A DNA stretch of 5,287 bases from Flavobacteriaceae bacterium. GTDB taxonomy: Bacteria; Bacteroidota; Bacteroidia; Flavobacteriales; Flavobacteriaceae. A program made the position numbers and the translations under genes. This document shows positions 1-5,287 of this stretch, piece after piece (the stretch's first letter is position 1; the number at the start of each line of letters is the position of its first letter). Location: NCBI GenBank assembly GCA_013042825.1, contig JABDPL010000191.1, forward strand, positions 1 through 5,287, in the 5' to 3' direction. The notes under the pieces were generated by a model. The model had not been told where the DNA came from and made no database searches. It saw only the letters and a list, made by a program, of their open reading frames with translations.

Positions 1-1883
1 TAACCTGCCTGGCCGCCTCCTTTAATCCTGAACTTTCAAAAGAATACGGTAATGCTGTAAGCGAGGAGGCCTTGTATAGAGAAAAAGATGTTTTATTGGG
101 ACCTGGCGTCAATATTTATCGCACACCGCTCAACGGTCGGAATTTTGAATATATGGGTGAAGACCCATACCTGGCATCGAAAATGGTGGTGCCTTATATC
201 CATGGCGTGCAGCAAAACGGAGTGGCAGCATGCTTGAAACACTATGTCTTGAATAACCAGGAAGTCTGGCGAAACAAAGTGAATGTAAAAATTAGTGATC
301 GTGCTTTGTACGAAATTTACATGCCGGCATTTAAAGCCGGGGTCCAGGAAGGCAAGGTTTGGTCAATCATGGGCGCTTACAACAAATTTGAAGGGCAATA
401 TTGTTGTCATAATGAACGACTTCTGAATAAGATTCTTAAGGAAGATTGGGCATTTGATGGCGCCGTGATCACCGACTGGGGTGGAGCAACCAATACTAAG
501 GAGGCTGCTTTATATGGTTTAGACCTGGAAATGGGCTCTCATAGCGACGGGCTCACCGTTTCGGCTAAATATGCTTATGATTATTATTACCTGGCGAATC
601 CCTATCTGGAAATGCTTAAGAGCGGTGAAGTGCCAATAAGTACCCTTGATAATAAGGTCCGGCGGATATTACGACTCATGTTCAGAACCACTATGAATCC
701 TAACCGTGGCTTCGGTGTAATGAATAACCAGGAACATTTAGATGTTGCCAGAAAAATTGGCGGAGAGGGAATTGTATTGCTGAAAAATGAAGGCAACTTC
801 TTTCCAATCGATCCTGTAAAAAATATTACCATAGCTATAATAGGTGAAAATGCAACTAAGCAATTGACACCCGGCGGCGGGTCTTCTGAATTAAAAGCAA
901 AAGATGAGGTGTCTCCTTTACGCGGTATTAAAGAACGATTTAAAAATGCCGAGATCATTCATGCTATGGGATATAATTCAGGCCCTCCGCAATATGGTAA
1001 AGTGATTCCGCCGAAACTGGACAATGATTCACTGAAGACCGCTGCAATTTCGGCCGCAAAGCAAGCAGACCTGGTTTTGTTTATTGGGGGACTGAATAAA
1101 AACCATTATCAGGACTGCGAAGGTGGCGACCGACTGGATTATGGGCTCCCTTTCGGACAGGATGAATTATTGGATGAAGTGGTTAAAGCCAATCCAAACA
1201 CCGGAGTGATTTTAATAAGCGGAAATGCAGTTGAAATGCCTTGGCTCGGTAAGATCAAAGGACTGATGCAGGCCTGGTTCCTTGGTAGTCAATCGGGGCA
1301 TGCCATAGCAGATGTGATAAGCGGTGAAGTGAACCCTTCAGGAAAATTGCCATTTACATTCCCTGTAAAACTGGAGGACAATGCCGCTCACTATTATGGG
1401 GAGATCTCTTATCCTGGAATCGACTATGAGCAGGAATACAAGGAAGATATTTTGGTAGGCTATCGCTGGCACGACACCAAAAAGATCAAACCGCAATTCG
1501 CTTTTGGTCACGGTCTTTCTTATACCGAATTTCAGTTATTTAACCTCGAAATCAATTCAAACAAATTTGAGAAAGGACAAGCCATAACGTTAAGTTGCTC
1601 GGTTCAGAATACCGGTCAGCGACCAGGTGCTGAAGTGATCCAGGTTTACGTTGGCAAGAACAAGTCGAAAGTACCCAGAGCTTTAAAAGAGCTCAAGGGA
1701 TTTAAAAAGATTTTCCTCGAACCAGGTGCGACTGAGAATGTAGAGATTGCCTTCAATACAAATGACCTGGCGTTTTATGATGAATCCATCTCAGACTGGA
1801 GCCTTGAAGAAGGCAGCTACACAGTTTATGTTGGAAATGCTTCAGATAATGTTTCACGTACATTTAAGATCAGGATAAAATAA
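1..1883 (+). CDS. Glycoside hydrolase family 3 (beta-glucosidase-like), 5'-truncated by the window edge
   Basis: This is the C-terminal 626 residues of a GH3 enzyme, which hydrolyses terminal beta-linked sugars, probably glucosides, by a retaining mechanism. The reading frame is open back to nt 3, and the residues before the first possible start (a TTG at 72) already match the family, so that TTG is internal and roughly 100 N-terminal residues, including any signal peptide, lie outside. Numbering from nt 3: the (beta/alpha)8 barrel fills about 1-235, with 'GPGVNIYRTPL' and 'GRNFEY', the substrate-binding Lys79-His80 of 'CLKHY', and the nucleophile Asp158 in 'VITDWGG' (nt 474-476). The alpha/beta sandwich fills about 255-508, with 'GGGSS' and the probable acid/base Glu373 in 'CEGGDR' (nt 1119-1121). 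A fibronectin-III-like domain fills about 530-620. There is no PA14 insertion. All catalytic residues are present. The exact substrate cannot be read from sequence. It ends 3 nt before the first DUF6090 gene, so cotranscription is likely. Confidence 0.95.
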   Translation, partial: TCLAASFNPELSKEYGNAVSEEALYREKDVLLGPGVNIYRTPLNGRNFEYMGEDPYLASKMVVPYIHGVQQNGVAACLKHYVLNNQEVWRNKVNVKISDRALYEIYMPAFKAGVQEGKVWSIMGAYNKFEGQYCCHNERLLNKILKEDWAFDGAVITDWGGATNTKEAALYGLDLEMGSHSDGLTVSAKYAYDYYYLANPYLEMLKSGEVPISTLDNKVRRILRLMFRTTMNPNRGFGVMNNQEHLDVARKIGGEGIVLLKNEGNFFPIDPVKNITIAIIGENATKQLTPGGGSSELKAKDEVSPLRGIKERFKNAEIIHAMGYNSGPPQYGKVIPPKLDNDSLKTAAISAAKQADLVLFIGGLNKNHYQDCEGGDRLDYGLPFGQDELLDEVVKANPNTGVILISGNAVEMPWLGKIKGLMQAWFLGSQSGHAIADVISGEVNPSGKLPFTFPVKLEDNAAHYYGEISYPGIDYEQEYKEDILVGYRWHDTKKIKPQFAFGHGLSYTEFQLFNLEINSNKFEKGQAITLSCSVQNTGQRPGAEVIQVYVGKNKSKVPRALKELKGFKKIFLEPGATENVEIAFNTNDLAFYDESISDWSLEEGSYTVYVGNASDNVSRTFKIRIK

Positions 1884-1886
1884 ATT

Positions 1887-2648
1887 ATGATCAGGTTTTT
1901 TCGAAAAATTCGACAGCAATTATTTATGGAAAATAGGTTAAGTAAATACACTCTTTACGCCATTGGAGAGATAATTCTTGTTGTTATTGGGATTTTGATC
2001 GCTTTGCAGATCAATAATCAAAATGAGTTAAGAAAGGATCGATTATTGACCAATAAGTACCTAGAGGGATTCGCAAGGGACCTGGCATCAGATCGGGCAC
2101 AATTGGATTCGCTCATTTCCATCAGAAAAAAACAACGAACCAGTGCACAAGCATTGATCCGTTTTATAGAATCAAAAGAATTCGATCTTGACTCATTTTA
2201 TAATCATTATTATTACATCTTCCCCTTTTACAGATTTAGTCCGAATACCAATACCCTTGAAGAAGTATTAAACAGCTCTCAACTGAGACTAATTACTGAC
2301 GAAGACATTAAAAACAGATTACTGGAATTAAGAAGTTTATATACAGAAATCAGGCTAAATGAAGAACATGTTTATGAAGACCGAACAGTCTATCTGTACA
2401 ATGAACGAACTTTAGATCATATAGAATTTAACGGACTTGCTTTAGCCTTAAATAACAAATCTTTTTCTGAAAGTAAGGATGCAGATGTTTACAGAGAGGA
2501 CGCCAACTATTTTATTGAGGACCGCTATTTTAAAAACTTTTTGAATCTTTTAGATTTCAATTTGGTTTATATCATTCCGAGCCTTGAGAGGGCACAAGGT
2601 GATTGTGATTCAATAATCGACCTTATTGAAACAAATTTAAATGATTGA
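1887..2648 (+). CDS. DUF6090 family membrane-anchored protein, copy 1 (subtype A)
   Basis: A 253-residue protein of the Bacteroidota DUF6090 family, function unknown. The head 'MIRFFRKIRQQL' is basic and should stay in the cytoplasm. One transmembrane segment lies at about residues 24-43 ('YAIGEI', then 'LVVIGILIALQIN') and carries the family's conserved Glu28. The remaining 200 residues are charged, largely helical in appearance and predicted to be extracytoplasmic; the segment at about 123-149 has the family pattern 'LNSSQLRLITDEDI'. The ATG at 1887 gives the conserved family start and lies 3 nt after the GH3 stop, with no visible Shine-Dalgarno, so translation is probably coupled. Oddity: the near-invariant 'NNWNE' after the membrane segment reads 'NNQNE', with Trp lost. 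The head and 'LITD' motif group it with the copy at 3456. The family assignment is from the N-terminal signature and is strong; a role is not inferable. Confidence 0.92.
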   Translation: MIRFFRKIRQQLFMENRLSKYTLYAIGEIILVVIGILIALQINNQNELRKDRLLTNKYLEGFARDLASDRAQLDSLISIRKKQRTSAQALIRFIESKEFDLDSFYNHYYYIFPFYRFSPNTNTLEEVLNSSQLRLITDEDIKNRLLELRSLYTEIRLNEEHVYEDRTVYLYNERTLDHIEFNGLALALNNKSFSESKDADVYREDANYFIEDRYFKNFLNLLDFNLVYIIPSLERAQGDCDSIIDLIETNLND

Positions 2649-2650
2649 AA

Positions 2651-3454
2651 ATGATCAAATTCTTCCGGCAAATACGATATAAGCTTATGAGTGACCCGCC
2701 AGAAGGTACCTTATCGGTGCGGGCAGGAAACAAAACAGGAAGGTACTTCAAATATGCAATAGGAGAAATTTTACTGGTGGTCATTGGAATTCTTATCGCC
2801 TTGCAAATCAATAATTGGAATGAAGGAAGAAAGCTTAAAATTGAAGAACGTGAGTTATTGAGTAATTTAGAATTAGAGTTCAACCGGAAGCTATTGGAAC
2901 TCGAAAATAAAAATGAGGGGAGATTGGAAAATATTGAAGATATCAATCAGTTACTAAAAATCATTTCTGATCAAAATGATGAAATTCCCGAAGCCGATAT
3001 GATGACTTTACTTGAAAGGATGCCAACCTGGTATTATGTAAATGAAGAATTCAGCATCATAGAAATGCTATTCAATTCAGGAAAAATAAATACAATTTCG
3101 AATGATTCTTTAAAAGCCAAACTTATAGCATGGCCGGATAAGATGGAGGAAATGTTTGAGGAACAAAGGGTGTTGAAGGACATTGTAGTTGAAAGGATCA
3201 ATCCCACTATTCAAAATTACATATCTCAGACTAACTTAATTCATCATTATGCAACAAAATATCCAGACAACTTCACTGGAGAATTGGTAATGAAAAGTCC
3301 GTATCCAAATAATTTTCAGGGACTGATCAGAGACAGAACATTTGAAAGTTTGCTTTCATATAAGAAAATGTTTTTAAAAATCAATTATAATGACAGTGAA
3401 CTACTTATTTCAGATGCCAAGAACATTTTGAAATTAATTAATGAAGAACTTTAG
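2651..3454 (+). CDS. DUF6090 family membrane-anchored protein, copy 2 (subtype B, with N-terminal insertion)
   Basis: A 267-residue DUF6090 protein, function unknown. I chose the ATG at 2651, two nt after the previous stop (TGA 2646-2648), because it gives the family start 'MIKFFRQIRY'; an in-frame TTG at 2645 would add only Met-Lys. The transmembrane segment is at about residues 35-54 ('YAIGEI', 'LLVVIGILIALQINNWNE'), followed by a Glu/Lys-rich probable coiled coil (about 58-110) and a domain with 'NDSLK' (151-155), 'WPDK' (161-164) and 'FEEQRVL' (169-175). That block matches the copy at 4349 at 17 of 32 positions (residues 146-177 against 131-162), defining subtype B. Oddity: between the head and the membrane segment there are about 10 extra residues ('DPPEGTLSVRAG' region, about 15-26) absent from the other copies and encoded by a GC-rich palindromic stretch. 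The gene is sandwiched in the coupled array, 1 nt before the next start. Confidence 0.92.
   Translation: MIKFFRQIRYKLMSDPPEGTLSVRAGNKTGRYFKYAIGEILLVVIGILIALQINNWNEGRKLKIEERELLSNLELEFNRKLLELENKNEGRLENIEDINQLLKIISDQNDEIPEADMMTLLERMPTWYYVNEEFSIIEMLFNSGKINTISNDSLKAKLIAWPDKMEEMFEEQRVLKDIVVERINPTIQNYISQTNLIHHYATKYPDNFTGELVMKSPYPNNFQGLIRDRTFESLLSYKKMFLKINYNDSELLISDAKNILKLINEEL
2695..2723. repeat. Palindromic GC-rich insert inside DUF6090 copy 2
   Basis: A short imperfect palindrome lies in the coding sequence: 'cccgc' (2695-2699) pairs with 'gcggg' (2719-2723), and the centre holds the perfect 10-bp palindrome 'aaggtacctt' (2703-2712). It coincides with the extra residues that distinguish copy 2 from its four paralogues and is visibly more GC-rich than its surroundings. 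An in-frame insertion of a small mobile or repetitive palindrome is my inference; the alternative is an ordinary variable linker with chance symmetry. The reading frame is kept. Confidence 0.45.
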
Positions 3455-3455
3455 C

Positions 3456-4217
3456 ATGATCAAATTCTTCCGAAAAATAAGGCAAAAGTTACTCACCGAT
3501 AATAAGTTTTCGAAGTACTTTATTTACGCAATAGGTGAGATTATTTTAGTGGTCATTGGCATTCTTATCGCCTTGCAAATTAATGCCTGGAATACGGACC
3601 GGAACAATAACAAACTTGAACAACAATACATCGGCCGATTGATCAATGAACTGAAGGAGGAAATAAATACTTATAACAATCTAAAAGAAGGATTTAAACG
3701 ACAAAATGAGGCTGTTATTAATTTGCTGAAAATCTGGAATCAACCTAGGAGTATCGCTATAGATACGGCACAATTCTGGAATGATTTCTTTGCTGGAAGC
3801 GGCGCCGGACCCTGGCATAAAGATCCGGTGATCTGGACACAATTGGTGCAATCGGGGGAGTTAAAACTGATTACGGATCAATCGGTGATCGAAGCCCTTT
3901 TTACTCATTATGCCAATGTAAAACGAACAGCAGATAATTATAACGAATATCCGACTCAAACAACAAATGAAGCCAGGAAACTAATCGCGACCACCTTTGC
4001 TGAGAGTGATTTTTTATTAACACCACAGTATGAACAGCGGCAAAAACCACCTGCAAAGGTCATCGACTTGATTTTTACGGACAAAGAAGCGTATCAGGTT
4101 GTTTTTGTGCGCGTTGGCATTATTGCAAGAATTCATGTTAATTCTATGGCATCCCTGGCCGGTTCGGCCGAAGACGTGATCAAAATGCTTGAAAAAAACC
4201 TAAAGGCTGATGATTAA
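3456..4217 (+). CDS. DUF6090 family membrane-anchored protein, copy 3 (subtype A)
   Basis: A 253-residue DUF6090 protein, function unknown. The ATG at 3456 restores the family start 'MIKFFRKIRQKLL' and leaves a single base after the previous stop (TAG 3452-3454). An upstream in-frame ATG at 3441 would add five residues and overlap copy 2 by 14 nt; it is less likely because no paralogue has such an extension. The transmembrane segment is at about residues 24-43 ('YAIGEI', 'LVVIGILIALQIN'), followed by 'AWNTD' in place of 'NWNE'. A charged helical stretch (about 50-95) precedes the outer domain, which has 'WTQLVQSGELKLITD' (127-141), the counterpart of 'LRLITD' in copy 1. A Gly-rich 'FFAGSGAGPWHKD' loop (111-123) is specific to this copy. 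Over 36 nt of membrane-segment DNA (3549-3584) it matches copy 2 (2777-2812) at 34 positions. Its last 8 nt overlap the start of a broken copy. Confidence 0.92.
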   Translation: MIKFFRKIRQKLLTDNKFSKYFIYAIGEIILVVIGILIALQINAWNTDRNNNKLEQQYIGRLINELKEEINTYNNLKEGFKRQNEAVINLLKIWNQPRSIAIDTAQFWNDFFAGSGAGPWHKDPVIWTQLVQSGELKLITDQSVIEALFTHYANVKRTADNYNEYPTQTTNEARKLIATTFAESDFLLTPQYEQRQKPPAKVIDLIFTDKEAYQVVFVRVGIIARIHVNSMASLAGSAEDVIKMLEKNLKADD

Positions 4218-4356
4218 ATTCTTCCGGCATTTTATCAGCGTCAGTTCGAGTGTTCCGAAGGAACGTATCGAGAAATGGCTGCATTCACGCACTTCTCGAT
4301 ACAATTCCGGATTCCCGGAATCACTCGAAGTAACAAAATATAGAAGTAATGATTAA
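4210..4356 (+). pseudogene. Head of a broken DUF6090 copy, continued through a palindromic repeat (48-codon open frame)
   Basis: The ATG at 4210, inside the end of copy 3, starts 'MIKFFRH', the conserved family head; its 18 nt 'atgattaaattcttccgg' match the start of copy 2 (2651) at 17 positions. Homology to the family ends there. The frame then runs through the palindromic repeat and closes at TAA 4354-4356, 8 nt inside copy 4. No membrane segment or outer domain remains. I read this as the remnant of a further paralogue, interrupted or replaced when the repeat arrived. Alternatives are that the repeat brought or duplicated a start region, or that the 48-residue product is translated and couples copy 3 to copy 4. 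The 8-nt overlaps at both ends would suit such coupling, but the sequence alone cannot show it. Confidence 0.6.
4240..4334. repeat. Cloverleaf palindromic intergenic repeat (flavobacterial REP/MITE-like)
   Basis: Nested inverted repeats fill almost the whole gap between copies 3 and 4. The outer arms 'gtcagttcgagtg' (4240-4252) and 'cactcgaagtaac' (4322-4334) pair at 11 of 13 positions. Inside them are a hairpin 'gttcc-gaa-ggaac' (4252-4264), a perfect 10-bp stem 'gtatcgagaa' / 'ttctcgatac' (4265-4274 with 4293-4302, 18-nt loop), and a perfect 6-bp hairpin 'ttccgg-attc-ccggaa' (4305-4320). Folded, this is an outer stem with three arms. No T-run follows any stem, so it is not a standard intrinsic terminator. 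I recall similar dispersed repeats with 'cagttcgagtg' and 'tatcgagaa' arms from flavobacterial genomes; that is memory, not a search. No transposase is present, so it would depend on one elsewhere if mobile. Confidence 0.8.
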
Positions 4357-5143
4357 GTTTTTTCGAAAAATTCGCTATCGACTTATGGAAACAGGAAATA
4401 CCTCCAAGTACCTAAAATACGCCATTGGTGAGATCTTGCTCGTGGTGATTGGCATTTTGATTGCCTTGCAGATCAATAATTGGAATGAAAGCCAAAAAAT
4501 GGAAAGGAAAGAACAAATTCTTCTTACGCAACTAAAACAAGAATTTGAAGATAATCTCAGGCAGCTTAATGATAAGATCGCTATAAGAAATAGGGTTATT
4601 GAGTCTTCTAAGTTTCTATTAAACATGATAGACCAAAAATTAAATTTCCACAATGATACGATTGTGTTCCATTTACAACGAACACTTTATACACCGACTT
4701 TTAATACAAATACCAATAACTTTTTTGTCTCTAAGGATATTAATTTACTACAAAATGATTCGTTGAAAAATTTGCTATCACAATGGCCAACCAAAGTGGA
4801 TGAACTATTTGAAGAGGAAATGGTTTTGCGTGAACACAGAGATAACGAATACATTCCATTTTTAACAAGACATATCCAAGTACGTGATCTATATCAACAA
4901 GTAGAGTTGGATTTGGGCATGAAAGATTTAATATATCCTGAAGGGAGTGACGGATTAGACAGTTTAATTGGTAGGACAAACCAACGAAAGAAAATTGACA
5001 AACTATTTTTAGTTGAAGACATTGAGGATTATTTAAGCTTTATTACTTTATTCTCAAACATTGGGAATGGCCAATCCGTTCCGTTAAGCAAGCATATTAA
5101 GCTTATTCTTGACGAAATAAATGAAAGCATAGATAATCGATAA
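4349..5143 (+). CDS. DUF6090 family membrane-anchored protein, copy 4 (subtype B)
   Basis: A 264-residue DUF6090 protein, function unknown. The ATG at 4349 gives the family start 'MIKFFRKIRYRLMETG'; the leader just before it is A-rich ('aacaaaatatagaagta'), without a Shine-Dalgarno, as is usual in Bacteroidota. The transmembrane segment is at about residues 24-43 ('YAIGEI', 'LLVVIGILIALQINNWNE'). A charged probable coiled coil covers about 47-85, and the outer domain has 'NDSLK' (136-140), 'WPTK' (146-149) and 'FEEEMVL' (154-160), the block shared with copy 2. It is the only copy in the array not directly abutting an intact upstream gene: 131 nt of remnant and palindromic repeat separate it from copy 3, so its translation may depend on the small open frame running into its start or be independent. 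Its stop codon overlaps the next start by one base (TAATG). Confidence 0.93.
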   Translation: MIKFFRKIRYRLMETGNTSKYLKYAIGEILLVVIGILIALQINNWNESQKMERKEQILLTQLKQEFEDNLRQLNDKIAIRNRVIESSKFLLNMIDQKLNFHNDTIVFHLQRTLYTPTFNTNTNNFFVSKDINLLQNDSLKNLLSQWPTKVDELFEEEMVLREHRDNEYIPFLTRHIQVRDLYQQVELDLGMKDLIYPEGSDGLDSLIGRTNQRKKIDKLFLVEDIEDYLSFITLFSNIGNGQSVPLSKHIKLILDEINESIDNR

Positions 5144-5287
5144 TGATTAAATTCTTCAGAAAAATTCGCTACAATCTCATGGAAACAGGGAAAACAAGTA
5201 AATACTTCAAATACGCCATAGGTGAAATACTTCTTGTAGTAATAGGTATTCTGATCGCACTTCAGATTAATAACTGGAATGAAGAAC
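5143..5287 (+). CDS. DUF6090 family membrane-anchored protein, copy 5 (subtype B head), 3' end beyond the window
   Basis: The window ends 48 codons into a further paralogue. The ATG at 5143 shares its A with the preceding TAA stop, a one-base overlap typical of coupled translation. The visible part is the complete head 'MIKFFRKIRYNLMETGKTSK' and transmembrane segment ('YAIGEI', 'LLVVIGILIALQINNWNEE'). It is closest to copy 4: both have 'METG.TSKY' and the subtype B residues Tyr10 and Lys23 and the 'EILL' membrane start. The DNA differs from copy 4 at many third positions, so this is not a fresh duplication. The outer domain is not visible. I predict it carries the subtype B 'NDSLK...WP.K' block. 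Confidence 0.92.
   Translation, partial: MIKFFRKIRYNLMETGKTSKYFKYAIGEILLVVIGILIALQINNWNEE

Noticed and set aside
72..74. TTG at 72 as the start of the GH3 gene
   Set aside because: The frame is open to the left edge and the 23 residues before it match GH3 proteins; the real start is outside the window.
602..958. Antisense open frame within the GH3 gene, and another at 4740-4979
   Set aside because: Both lie wholly within well-supported genes and show no recognisable domain or start context.
2623..2946. Antisense open frame opposite copy 2, with a similar one at 4375-4653 opposite copy 4
   Set aside because: Their predicted products resemble each other only because they are the reverse frame of the conserved membrane-segment DNA; no family similarity or spacing supports them.
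4305..4320. Hairpin 'ttccgg-attc-ccggaa' as an intrinsic terminator for copy 3
   Set aside because: No T-run follows on the + strand, and it is one arm of a larger symmetric repeat; partial attenuation remains possible.
4210..4364. The two 'atgattaa' starts at 4210 and 4349 as a target-site duplication made by the repeat
   Set aside because: The copies differ at several positions soon after the start and lie well outside the repeat arms; both are better explained as heads of separate paralogues.
1887..5287. CRISPR-like or phage-related array based on regularly repeated segments
   Set aside because: The repeated units are about 800 bp protein-coding paralogues conserved at the amino-acid level, with no short direct repeats, cas or phage genes.

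Overview
The window looks like chromosomal DNA from a member of the Bacteroidota, most likely a Flavobacteriia lineage. I base this on three things: a family-3 glycoside hydrolase of the type common in Bacteroidota polysaccharide-degrading clusters; a run of DUF6090 proteins, a family I know only from Bacteroidota; and a palindromic intergenic repeat resembling ones I recall from flavobacterial genomes. Starts lack clear Shine-Dalgarno sequences and sit directly on the preceding stop codons, which also fits this phylum. Everything recognisable is on the + strand.

Layout. From the left edge to 1883 is the 3' part of a GH3 beta-glucosidase-like gene; its true start lies before the window. Three nucleotides later begins a tandem array of small genes, each encoding a membrane-anchored DUF6090 protein: 1887-2648, 2651-3454, 3456-4217, 4349-5143, and one starting at 5143 that runs off the right edge. 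Between the third and fourth copies (4210-4356) is what appears to be the head of another copy, 'MIKFFR', broken by a cloverleaf-shaped palindromic repeat (about 4240-4334). The result is a 48-codon open frame overlapping both neighbours by 8 nt.

How the genes may work together. Stop-to-start distances of 3, 2, 1 and -1 nt indicate one polycistronic, translationally coupled unit that includes the GH3 gene. Each DUF6090 protein has a short basic cytoplasmic head, one almost invariant transmembrane segment and a divergent domain of about 200 residues, predicted to lie outside the inner membrane. The copies fall into two subtypes (A: 1887 and 3456; B: 2651, 4349 and, from its head only, 5143) that differ together in head and outer domain. 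The function of DUF6090 is unknown to me. A membrane-bound set of interacting or ligand-diverse partners is a hypothesis, and a functional link to the GH3 enzyme rests only on gene order.

I see no RNA genes, CRISPR, transposase, intrinsic terminator or convincing Bacteroidota promoter (TAnnTTTG type). The only gap above 100 bases between intact genes is 4218-4348, which holds the gene remnant and the repeat.
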